Positions 1 through 5,906 are shown, counted from the stretch's first letter. The stretch is DNA of 5,906 nt from an uncultured Pleurocapsa sp. (GCA_937884735.1 CAKZYI010000384.1:1-5906), one strand, 5' to 3'. Notes: generated by a model from the letters alone, not told the origin. Made by a program: numbers and translations.

Positions 1-635
1 ATTATGAATTATTGCTGCGTCTTCGAGATCGTTCAGGAAATTTAATTGCCCCTGAAGAGTTTATTCCCGTTGCCGAACGCTATGGTGTAATTACTATTGT
101 CGATCGCTGGGTTCTAAAAGCTACTCTAGACTCCTACACTCAATACTTTGCTGACAAACAGGCTTTAGTTTCAATTAATTTGTCTGGTGCAAGTATTAAT
201 GATGAAAGATTTACTAATTTTGCGATCGATTTAATTAAAAAATCCCCAGTGTCTGGCGAATGTCTCTGTTTTGAAATTACAGAAACCGCTGCAATTTCTC
301 AAATTAGCCATGCTCAGAAATTTATTGCCACCATGAAAAATTTAGGGGTAAAGTTTGCCCTAGATGATTTTGGTAGCGGAGTTTCTTCCTTTGGCTATCT
401 CAAAAGTCTCTCTGTAGACTATCTCAAAATTGATGGAAGCTTGGTCAAAGCTATTACCAACGAAGATTACGATCGAGCGATCGTTAATTCCATTAACGAA
501 GTAGCTCACATCATGGGTATTAAGACTATTGCTGAATTAGTCGAAAACGAGCAAATACTAAAACGCCTGACAGAAATTAGCATTGATTATGCTCAAGGCT
601 ATGTTACAGGCGAACCTATTGCGATCGCATCTTAG
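1..635 (+). CDS. Cyclic-di-GMP phosphodiesterase, EAL domain (C-terminal part, truncated by window edge)
   Basis: The reading frame is open from the left edge (first full codon at 3) to the TAG at 633-635. It encodes most of an EAL domain, the enzyme that linearises the second messenger c-di-GMP to pGpG in the cytoplasm. The signature motif is at the very edge as YELLLRL, with its glutamate at 6-8 (E-L-L in place of E-A-L). Numbering from the TTG at 12, the metal and substrate residues are all present: N56 in SINLS, E88 and E91 in FEITE, D118-D119 in LDDFGSG, K139 in YLKID, E175 and E178 in AELVE, and Q195 in AQGY. An active phosphodiesterase is therefore expected. Small deviations are DFGSG for DFGTG and GEP for the usual GKP/SKP near the end. 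About 25 residues of the domain lie outside, plus any GGDEF, PAS, GAF or receiver domain, so the input signal is unknown. The TTG at 12 is internal and not a start. A HIP1 octamer forms the last codons (621-628). Confidence 0.93.
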   Translation, partial: YELLLRLRDRSGNLIAPEEFIPVAERYGVITIVDRWVLKATLDSYTQYFADKQALVSINLSGASINDERFTNFAIDLIKKSPVSGECLCFEITETAAISQISHAQKFIATMKNLGVKFALDDFGSGVSSFGYLKSLSVDYLKIDGSLVKAITNEDYDRAIVNSINEVAHIMGIKTIAELVENEQILKRLTEISIDYAQGYVTGEPIAIAS

Positions 636-636
636 T

Positions 637-663
637 AAATAATACTTGTCTAAAATAATACTT
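637..663. repeat. Short direct repeat between convergent genes
   Basis: The 11-mer AAATAATACTT occurs at 637-647 and again at 653-663, 16 bp apart, in the 48-bp gap between the stop codons of the EAL gene and the large minus-strand gene. No GC-rich stem with a T run is visible here, so I cannot name a terminator for either gene. It may be only AT-rich spacer. Confidence 0.4.
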
Positions 664-683
664 CGGGCAAAAATAGATTCAAT

Positions 684-3101
684 TTATTCACTCACAGGAA
701 AAGCATAATAAGCAACACCTTCAGATTGAAAGTCGGGTAAGTTGGCTTCTACATTGTCCCTTTCTGCTATTGAGGGAGTATAAAAGTGCGCTCCAGTAGT
801 TGTGTTGAAGAAGCGATATATAGGAATTGAGCCATCCACTTCATTAGAATAGGCAAAGAATGCTTCTCCTTCAAAACTAAAATTATCTAATTCTTGGGTA
901 GCATCTCTTTCTACTTCAGAAATAGTATAAAGATGAACGCCCGTATCCTGGTTTAAAAAACGGTACACGGGTAATGGTTCTGGATTTCCAGTTAGAGGAT
1001 CTATACTTTCATAAGAAGCTCCTTCAAAACTGTAGTTAGGTAATTCTAAAACTGCATCTCTTTCTGTTTCATTCCCAGTGTAAAAATGGACTCCCGTATC
1101 CTGATTGAAAAAACGATAAACTTCATTTGATTCACTATCATCTGCTGAAGAATTATTTTCTTCGTTGGTGAAAGTGGCTAAAAATACTTCTCCATTATCA
1201 GCAGAATCGCTATCAATAGCATTTTCGCTAGAAGCACCTCCATCATCATTAGCAACCCAAATAATACCGTTATCTAAAATATTAAAGTCAAGTATGTCAT
1301 TGTCTCTATCAGCTACTAAATCTGTTAGCTGGACTACGTTCTCCTGGTCGTAAACGTACAGTTGATTTTGAGACTGAGAAAAATCTTCACTGTCTTCAGT
1401 AACCCAGGCTATTTGATTTTCAGATACTTGAAAATCAATATCTCTATTTCTAATCCCATCATCGTTAAGAATTATGGGTTGGGCATTTTCATTGTTGAGA
1501 TTATACAGGTACAAATTTTCAGCAACGCCAAAACCTCCTGTTTCAAAACCATCTGGTCGAAAGCTTTGAATCCAAACAATATTATCTCCTTCTATCGTTA
1601 GGTCTTCAATTCCACCTAGACTAAGTACATCGGGTATTTCATAGAGAACTTGAGTTTCGTTACCATTATATAAATAAAGGGTTTCAGTATTGCGAACCGT
1701 TCCATCTGGTTGTTCGATATCTCCTTGTGCAGTAATAATAAAATTACTGTTTTCTAGGATCAATAGTTCGGTAATATTTTGAGTTTCAGGAATCTCAAAA
1801 TCTGGAAGTTCGGCTATTGTTTCGCCGTTGTAAAATAAACTTCCTGGTTGAGATCTAAATACTGAAGGATTTTCTGGTTCTGTGTCGATAAATCCCGTCA
1901 TTAAGATACTATTACCATTCATCTGTAAGTTAGAATTAGCTCTAAAAAATTCGTTAGTAACCTGAATGGTGGTTTCGCCATCGTAAAGAAACCCATGACG
2001 TTGTGGATTGCTGGCATTATTGAGCCAAGCAACATTGTTTCCCGATGCGACGTAATCAAAGCTACCAATACCAGGCAAACTACTACCTTCTGAATTATCG
2101 GCAATAACTTCAGTTGTGTTGGTTTGTGAGTTGTAGGCTAGCAATCGCCCTTCACTTCTCCAGATTACAAAGTCTCCTGAAAGGGTAACATCACTAGCTT
2201 CAATAGAATTGGGAATTGGAACTAAAGAACTACCATCAAAGATCGACAAACTACCATCATCGGCGGTAAATACCAATTGATCGCCAGGCTCTGGTTCGTC
2301 TTCTGCATAATCAGTAGTAAAGATCGACGATGTTAAATACAACCCAGGCTCTGATGCTGAAAATTGTGTTGCCTCTCTGCTATTAGCATTGAAGTTTAGA
2401 GGTCTATATAAGTCTTGCCCATTTTCTTCAATTTCAGAATTACTCAGCCAAAAAACATTGTTCCCAGAGATAAAGCCATTGCTATCAATAATATCTTCTT
2501 CACTAATCTGGTTAACAGTATAGTTACCCAAATCTCTTTCTTCTGCATTTTGCTCGTTATCTGGCTGTTGGGAGTTGTCGTTTCCGTCTGATGTGAGAGT
2601 AAAAGGGGTTCTTTCAGAATCTCCCGAACCTATACTAGCTTCATCGATTAAAAGATCGCCTTCTTCAAAACGTAACAACAGGGTTTGCCCGTCTATCTCA
2701 TTGACAAAACTGGCATTTGTCGGCAACGAACCATTGCGCAAAACAGTTTCTTCTTCATCAACTAAAGCTAAGACAATCCACTCTAAATTGTTGCTGAGAA
2801 TTGTGGTATCTACATTAAAAAATTCGACCCGATAAATATTTCTAGATGTTGTATCTATATCTCCTATTCGGATAGTGCCATCTTCGAGATTTTCGATTGC
2901 TTCATCATTGATACTAATAGAACCCGATATGGGACTATAAATGCCTGAATCGTCAGGATCTAGACTCTGGTTTTCTAAATCTGAGTCAAAGGTAAGGGTC
3001 AGTTCAACTTCAACAGTATCGCCAGCAATATCATCAGGGATAATCGTCGATGGAAGGGAACCATCCAAAGTAACGGAATATTGAAAGTTAACTAGTGCCA
3101 T
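684..3101 (-). CDS. Large acidic, probably exported protein: N-terminal beta domain, beta-propeller-like repeats, three DUF5648-type repeats
   Basis: The 805-residue protein has no enzyme motif I recognise. Residues 1-157 form a beta-rich domain resembling those in cyanobacterial surface proteins. A polar D/N/Q-rich linker follows to about 187. Residues ~190-645 hold eight or nine repeats pairing an 'NxxxW' strand with an 'LYxY' strand (FWLSN, VAWLNN, IVWIQS/LYLYN, IAWVTE/LYVYD, IIWVAN), suggesting a TolB/WD-like beta-propeller. Residues 661-699, 712-751 and 761-801 are three repeats of the form YRFxNxxTGxHxYTxxxxERD...F..EGxAxxA, which I recognise as DUF5648 (PF18885), typical of extracellular proteins. 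The chosen start is the ATG at 3099-3101. The frame extends to a TTG at 3164, but that codon lies in a candidate -35 box, and the extra 21 residues hold three Lys and one Cys while the remaining 805 hold none. There is no Sec signal peptide, RTX nonapeptide or PEP-CTERM tail. Low pI and lack of Cys and Lys would suit type I secretion, which is inference. Its function, perhaps adhesion or surface binding, is unknown. Confidence 0.85.
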   Translation of the reverse strand: MALVNFQYSVTLDGSLPSTIIPDDIAGDTVEVELTLTFDSDLENQSLDPDDSGIYSPISGSISINDEAIENLEDGTIRIGDIDTTSRNIYRVEFFNVDTTILSNNLEWIVLALVDEEETVLRNGSLPTNASFVNEIDGQTLLLRFEEGDLLIDEASIGSGDSERTPFTLTSDGNDNSQQPDNEQNAEERDLGNYTVNQISEEDIIDSNGFISGNNVFWLSNSEIEENGQDLYRPLNFNANSREATQFSASEPGLYLTSSIFTTDYAEDEPEPGDQLVFTADDGSLSIFDGSSLVPIPNSIEASDVTLSGDFVIWRSEGRLLAYNSQTNTTEVIADNSEGSSLPGIGSFDYVASGNNVAWLNNASNPQRHGFLYDGETTIQVTNEFFRANSNLQMNGNSILMTGFIDTEPENPSVFRSQPGSLFYNGETIAELPDFEIPETQNITELLILENSNFIITAQGDIEQPDGTVRNTETLYLYNGNETQVLYEIPDVLSLGGIEDLTIEGDNIVWIQSFRPDGFETGGFGVAENLYLYNLNNENAQPIILNDDGIRNRDIDFQVSENQIAWVTEDSEDFSQSQNQLYVYDQENVVQLTDLVADRDNDILDFNILDNGIIWVANDDGGASSENAIDSDSADNGEVFLATFTNEENNSSADDSESNEVYRFFNQDTGVHFYTGNETERDAVLELPNYSFEGASYESIDPLTGNPEPLPVYRFLNQDTGVHLYTISEVERDATQELDNFSFEGEAFFAYSNEVDGSIPIYRFFNTTTGAHFYTPSIAERDNVEANLPDFQSEGVAYYAFPVSE
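699..1121 (-). repeat. Three tandem DUF5648-type repeats in the C-terminus of the large acidic protein
   Basis: The repeats lie at 1005-1121 (first), 849-968 (second) and 699-821 (third, C-terminal). Their openings are VYRFFNQDTGVHFYT, VYRFLNQDTGVHLYT and IYRFFNTTTGAHFYT. Repeats one and two start exactly 153 bp apart (51 codons); two and three start 147 bp apart. The first two are also close in DNA: 34 of 42 bases match over the opening 14 codons, most differences being at third positions. They also share the exact plus-strand strings CTCCTTCAAAACT (1019-1031 and 866-878) and GCATCTCTTTCT. The third repeat is more diverged. This suggests an internal duplication more recent than the split from repeat three. 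Confidence 0.85.
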
Positions 3102-3134
3102 TAATTCAAGAAATTTTTTAGTAAATGAACAGGA

Positions 3135-3164
3135 AATGTAGAACAATTGGGATTTGGAAGTCAA
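3135..3164 (-). promoter_or_regulatory. Candidate sigma-70-type promoter of the large acidic protein gene
   Basis: On the minus strand TTGACT (3159-3164; 5 of 6 match to TTGACA) is followed after 18 bp by TACATT (3135-3140; 4 of 6 match to TATAAT). The predicted transcript would start near 3128 and leave a leader of about 27 nt before the ATG at 3101. No strong Shine-Dalgarno precedes that ATG. The placement supports the ATG over the TTG at 3164 and gives the gene its own promoter within the 168-bp gap behind the upstream minus-strand gene. This is a consensus match only. Confidence 0.45.
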
Positions 3165-3269
3165 GCCTCAAATTATGTTCTATACAAAACGATGTAAACT
3201 ATCTTCTCGAACTTTATGCAATCTATAGTGTATCGCTTCTTGTCTGCTCCTGCTTATTACTTTTTCAAG

Positions 3270-4040
3270 TCAATTGGAATTAGATACCTCAATGGCTCTA
3301 GGTATGGCAGCTCCGTCTGATATCATCGTGTCGATTAATGTAGGATGCAGTTTGCTTAAATCAACATTAGTATCAGTCAAAGAAACTTGGCTATGGTTAG
3401 CACGGGGATTAGTTAACTTCCAGCGAAAACTATGAAGAATTTCCCATTCTGCTTTATTTTGCTCTAGGTTTATATGTTTAACTCCTACTAAGTTGGTCAT
3501 AAATTCTACTGCTTCTCCTGGTTGAAGACGATAATCCGCAGGAGCATCTTCAAAAACCAAGGCAAATTGCTGTGAATTATTGTAATTTTGAAAATGATGG
3601 CGTTGGTTACAGCGATCGCAATAAACTACATCCCAATAAAAAGGAAATCGATCTGCTCGATCGTATTGATAACCGCCAGCAGGAGGATCGTTATAAGGAG
3701 CGAGCATTTCTTTGCCCAAACTATCCAAAATTCCGTGAGGATCTTTTTCTACATAGCTTACCCAATTAAAATGCTCGTAGCCGAGATCGGATGCTAGGCG
3801 ATCGAGCTTTATTTTTTCTCCTTGACTATCTCTGGGAGTAAACTGAGTAATGATTCTTGCGCCAATTAATATATGAATTATGTCTTGGGAATAAACAATA
3901 TTATGGTTGACTTTTGATGGTTTGCGATAATTTATTTTTTGCTGATTAATCGGCTCTCCAAAAGCAAGATTGTGAGTTGAAGATAGACAAAATAAAATAC
4001 TAGTAGTAAAAGTAGTTAGTCCCCATTTAATATAATTCAT
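3270..4040 (-). CDS. Secreted hypothetical protein with signal peptide and a CxxC pair
   Basis: I cannot assign this 256-residue protein to a named family. Residues 1-28 look like a Sec signal peptide: K5, a hydrophobic core ending around LFCL, then NLAFG with cleavage plausible after G28. C18 lies inside the core and is not in a lipobox, so a lipoprotein is unlikely. The mature part (29-256) is soluble and probably periplasmic or extracellular. Conspicuous segments are GYEHFNW (87-93), DPPAGGYQYDRADRFPFYWD (118-137), the tight CDRCNQRHH cluster (141-149), and LVFEDAPADYRL followed by MTNLVGV. C141 and C144 are the only cysteines of the mature protein, so they may form a disulfide or, with H148 and H149, bind a metal. 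From memory, the GYxHFNW...DPPxGGYxY...PFYW...LxFxDxP pattern recurs in uncharacterised secreted bacterial proteins, but I cannot verify this. The start is the ATG at 4038-4040, which places the signal peptide correctly; no clear ribosome site precedes it. It lies upstream of the large acidic gene on the same strand, 168 bp apart. Confidence 0.85.
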   Translation of the reverse strand: MNYIKWGLTTFTTSILFCLSSTHNLAFGEPINQQKINYRKPSKVNHNIVYSQDIIHILIGARIITQFTPRDSQGEKIKLDRLASDLGYEHFNWVSYVEKDPHGILDSLGKEMLAPYNDPPAGGYQYDRADRFPFYWDVVYCDRCNQRHHFQNYNNSQQFALVFEDAPADYRLQPGEAVEFMTNLVGVKHINLEQNKAEWEILHSFRWKLTNPRANHSQVSLTDTNVDLSKLHPTLIDTMISDGAAIPRAIEVSNSN

Positions 4041-4346
4041 TTATCTAAAGCGGTTTTTTATATACGGGCATATTACTACGTACTTCTACGGACAGTCTTT
4101 GATCGAAAATAAATTGATAAAATCTTGATGCAAAATACTATTTATTGAAACATTTATCTACATAATTCGTTCACAAGTTCGCAATAAAGCAATCTGGTAG
4201 CTTTAAACAAAATTCTTATTAGGGCATCTTTCCCCCTAACCGTTCCTCGCAATTCCTGATAGCGATCGCTTAAATTTTTTGCTATACAAATATCAGTACC
4301 AAAGAATTTCTGCTTCAATCCACTCAACAAAATCTAAGTTTTCTCA
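4041..4346. other. Divergent intergenic region (306 bp) with HIP1 and a small inverted repeat
   Basis: This region separates two divergently read genes and must hold both promoters. I find no open frame, tRNA or riboswitch pattern in it. Visible elements are a perfect HIP1 octamer at 4262-4269, an inverted repeat TTAGGG / CCCTAA (4219-4224 and 4234-4239, 9-nt loop), and a repeated CTACG around 4076-4090. The inverted repeat has no T run on either strand, so it is a possible operator or a chance hairpin rather than a terminator. No convincing promoter for the leftward gene could be picked out. Confidence 0.6.
4279..4307 (+). promoter_or_regulatory. Weak candidate promoter for the YihY/BrkB-family gene
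   Basis: TTGCTA (4279-4284, 4 of 6 match to the -35 consensus) is followed after exactly 17 bp by AAGAAT (4302-4307, 4 of 6 match to the -10 consensus), about 40 bp before the ATG at 4347. TATACA at 4283-4288 is an alternative -10 box, but it lacks a good -35 box. The surroundings are AT-rich, so either could be chance. Confidence 0.25.
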
Positions 4347-5225
4347 ATGAATTTAAGAAAAGTCGGGCAACTGCTCCAGAAAACCTTCCAAGAGTGGCAA
4401 AAAGATAAAGCATCTCGTATTGCAGCAGCTTTAGCTTATTACACCGTTTTTTCAATTTCTCCTCTGTTGGTAATTGCGATCGCAATTGCAGGGGCATTTT
4501 TTGGACAAGACACCGCTCAAGAGCAGATTACCGAACAGTTGACTGGGTTGGTAGGAGAAGATGGAATTGAGCCTATTTTGTTGGCTCTAAATAATATTAG
4601 TCAGCCCAAAGTTCGAGGATTAGCCTCTTTAATTAGTATTGGAGTGTTGGTATTAGGAGCTTCAGGAATATTTGCTCAATTACAAGATGCCTTAAATACT
4701 GTTTGGAAGGTTCAACCCCAACCAGGTCAAGGAATATTACCATTTCTACGTAAGCGGCTATCTTCGTTTTTAATGGTATTGGCGATCGGATTTTTACTGA
4801 TGCTATCTTTAGTATTGAGTACAGTAGTAACTACATTAAGCAAATATCGCGTCGATTCTTTGCCAGGCTCACAAATTCTTTGGGAAAATCTTGACTTTGT
4901 TGTTTCCCTGGGATTAATGACTTTTTTATTTGGTTTGATGTTTAAATATGTGCCAGATGTCACAATTGCTTGGAAAGATGTTTTTGTCGGCTCGATAATT
5001 ACTGCTTTACTATTTATCTTTGGTAAATTTTTGCTGGGAGTATATATCAGTCAAGGTAGTTTAGGTTCGGCTTATGGTGCGGCTGGATCTTTGATTGTAT
5101 TTCTGGCTTGGGTATACTATTCAGCACAAATCATTTTGTTAGGAGCAGAGTTTACCCAAGTTTACAGCCAAATGTATGGTTCTAAAATACGACCAAACAA
5201 GCATTCTCAAAGGAATGAGGATTAG
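4347..5225 (+). CDS. YihY/virulence factor BrkB family inner-membrane protein
   Basis: The 292-residue protein is a full-length member of the YihY/BrkB family, once misnamed ribonuclease BN. Family diagnostics are the N-terminal amphipathic segment with KDKASRIAAALAYYTVFSISPLLVIAI (20-46), the central GASGIFAQLQDALNTVWKV (104-122), KYVPD (200-204), and the C-terminal YGAAGSLIVFLAWVYYSAQIILLGAEFTQVY (243-273). Six membrane helices are visible at about 34-53, 91-113, 140-163, 182-203, 212-234 and 246-270. A short polar tail rich in K, R, N and Q follows. The molecular role of the family is not settled; transport or envelope functions have been suggested, and nothing here decides between them. 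The start is the ATG at 4347, which gives the usual N-terminus; only a weak purine stretch precedes it. It appears to be a single-gene unit, divergent from the secreted CxxC protein gene and convergent with the transporter remnant. A HIP1 site lies inside it at 4476-4483. Confidence 0.95.
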   Translation: MNLRKVGQLLQKTFQEWQKDKASRIAAALAYYTVFSISPLLVIAIAIAGAFFGQDTAQEQITEQLTGLVGEDGIEPILLALNNISQPKVRGLASLISIGVLVLGASGIFAQLQDALNTVWKVQPQPGQGILPFLRKRLSSFLMVLAIGFLLMLSLVLSTVVTTLSKYRVDSLPGSQILWENLDFVVSLGLMTFLFGLMFKYVPDVTIAWKDVFVGSIITALLFIFGKFLLGVYISQGSLGSAYGAAGSLIVFLAWVYYSAQIILLGAEFTQVYSQMYGSKIRPNKHSQRNED

Positions 5226-5243
5226 ACTGTTGTGAGTTTAAAA

Positions 5244-5277
5244 TTAATAATATTTTTAATAATATTTTTGAAAATAT
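5244..5277. repeat. 12-bp AT tandem repeat followed by a short palindrome
   Basis: TTAATAATATTT is present twice head to tail (5244-5255 and 5256-5267). Overlapping its end is a perfect inverted repeat, ATATTTT (5262-5268) and AAAATAT (5271-5277), separated by only two bases. The element lies just behind the stop of the YihY/BrkB gene, in the 149-bp gap between convergent genes. An all-AT stem is a poor intrinsic terminator, so I call it only a repeat. Confidence 0.6.
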
Positions 5278-5288
5278 GCGTCGGGGAA

Positions 5289-5316
5289 AAGAAATGGGGC
5301 GAAAAGCGAATTTCTT
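5289..5316. terminator. Possible weak hairpin between convergent genes
   Basis: AAGAAAT (5289-5295) and ATTTCTT (5310-5316) form a perfect 7-bp inverted repeat around a 14-nt purine-rich, GC-containing loop. It sits centrally between the two convergent reading frames, where a bidirectional terminator would be expected. The stem is AT-rich. On the minus strand a short T run follows; on the plus strand none does. Chance formation is quite possible. Confidence 0.22.
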
Positions 5317-5374
5317 GTTGAATTATCCCTTTGAAAACTATATTGAATTTTAATTCCTCGTTAGCTAATTGCGC

Positions 5375-5906
5375 TTACTCACTATCGCTTGATTTAGCAA
5401 GATAGATACCAACTAAAATAAACATCAAAGCGATCGCATTAGTCAAACTAATATTTTCTGCAAAAATAATCCACGCCAAAATAGCCGTAAATATAGGTTT
5501 TAGCAGGGCAAAAATGCCCACAAAGCTAGAGGAAAACTGTTTCAAGCTATACACCAATAAACCCTGTCCAAAAGTCTGACATACTACCGCTAAGGCAATG
5601 ACCACTAGCCAACCGTGAAAAGAAACAGGAAAAAATTGAGTATCTTTGAGCCAAACAAACGGTAAAACTATTAATGCACCAAGACCGCAACGCCACAATA
5701 ATACTTTAGCTGTGGTGCAGTTGCGATCGCGTAAATAACCTACAATCAAAATATTTGCTCCGTGTAAAGCAGCAGAAAGCAGAGCAATACCGTCACCAAT
5801 TAGATGTTCTGTACCTACCTGTAGCTCGTCCCAACAAATAAATATTACACCAATTATTGCCAGAGTCATCCACACCTACAAATGATATTTGAATCGTTCT
5901 TTGAGC
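5375..5906 (-). pseudogene. EamA/DMT-superfamily transporter, interrupted by an in-frame amber codon; cut by window edge
   Basis: From the right edge the minus-strand frame reads LKERFKYHL (5905-5879), then TAG at 5876-5878, then continues without a frame change as VWMTLAIIGVIFICWDE to the TAA at 5375-5377. Drug/metabolite transporters consist of two EamA domains of about five helices each. The segment before and just after the stop matches the end of the first domain (a conserved 'ER' turn, then its last helix), and the rest is a complete second domain. Counting from the GTG at 5873-5875, helices lie near 3-15, 25-47, 55-76, 86-107, 115-137 and 143-161, with the EamA signature LLKPIFTAILAWIIFAE at 124-140. 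The stop thus falls inside a conserved protein, which points to a recent nonsense mutation. Alternatives are a sequencing error, amber readthrough, or translation of a 166-residue half-transporter from the GTG at 5875, which would begin within a helix. The substrate cannot be inferred. Two intact HIP1 sites (5430-5437, 5723-5730) and an otherwise clean frame suggest little decay so far. Confidence 0.7.

Noticed and set aside
12..14. TTG as the start codon of the EAL protein
   Set aside because: The frame continues upstream to the window edge with the conserved YEL of the EAL signature, so the TTG is an internal leucine codon.
636..683. Attachment site or terminator built from the AAATAATACTT direct repeat
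   Set aside because: There is no integrase, no flanking mobile gene, no tRNA and no GC stem; an 11-bp AT-rich repeat is not enough to support either call.
699..1121. CRISPR-like or mobile repeat array
   Set aside because: The periodicity is about 150 bp, stays in frame and encodes conserved protein repeats with mostly third-position differences; it is a protein-domain duplication.
2575..2835. Plus-strand open frame of 86 codons inside the large acidic protein gene
   Set aside because: It lies wholly antisense to a coherent repeat-containing protein, has no recognisable domain, and is what an AT-rich, low-Lys gene leaves on its complement. The other short antisense frames at 1165-1353, 1362-1601, 3572-3797 and 4727-4963, and the minus-strand frame at 1919-2104 in another phase, were rejected for the same reason.
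3270..4040. Lipoprotein call from C18 in the signal peptide
   Set aside because: The cysteine lies inside the hydrophobic core after SILF, without the small residues of a lipobox, and a normal cleavage site follows at G28.
4041..4346. A hidden RNA gene or riboswitch in the divergent region
   Set aside because: I found no tRNA-like T-loop, no long GC stem and no recognisable aptamer pattern; only a 6-bp inverted repeat and a HIP1 octamer stand out.

Overview
The window looks like chromosomal DNA from an AT-rich cyanobacterium. The main clue is six perfect copies of the octamer GCGATCGC (HIP1, a repeat that is very abundant in many cyanobacterial genomes) in 5.9 kb, with many near-copies. Weak or absent Shine-Dalgarno sequences and the protein types fit this. 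The exact genus cannot be read from the sequence. I see no RNA gene, CRISPR array, insertion sequence or phage gene.

Layout, left to right. (1) Positions 1-635, plus strand: the C-terminal part of a cyclic-di-GMP phosphodiesterase (EAL domain), cut by the left edge, with all catalytic residues visible. (2) 684-3101, minus strand, convergent with it: an 805-residue, strongly acidic, probably exported protein. It has an N-terminal beta domain, a beta-propeller-like middle and three C-terminal DUF5648-type repeats, and it contains no lysine and no cysteine. (3) 3270-4040, minus strand: a 256-residue protein with a signal peptide, no family I can name, and one CxxC pair. (4) A 306-bp divergent intergenic region. 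(5) 4347-5225, plus strand: a six-helix YihY/BrkB-family inner-membrane protein. (6) 5375 to the right edge, minus strand, convergent with it: an EamA/DMT transporter interrupted in frame by an amber codon at 5876-5878, so either a pseudogene or a split gene.

The genes do not form an obvious pathway. The two minus-strand genes in the middle both appear to encode exported proteins and could be read in series, but the downstream one has its own plausible promoter. The EAL protein, the BrkB protein and the transporter look like unrelated housekeeping or signalling neighbours.

The points most worth a second look are the complete absence of lysine and cysteine from the large propeller/DUF5648 protein, the near-identical tandem repeats at its C-terminus, the in-frame stop in the transporter, and the unrecognised secreted CxxC protein. 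I found no convincing new multi-gene system.
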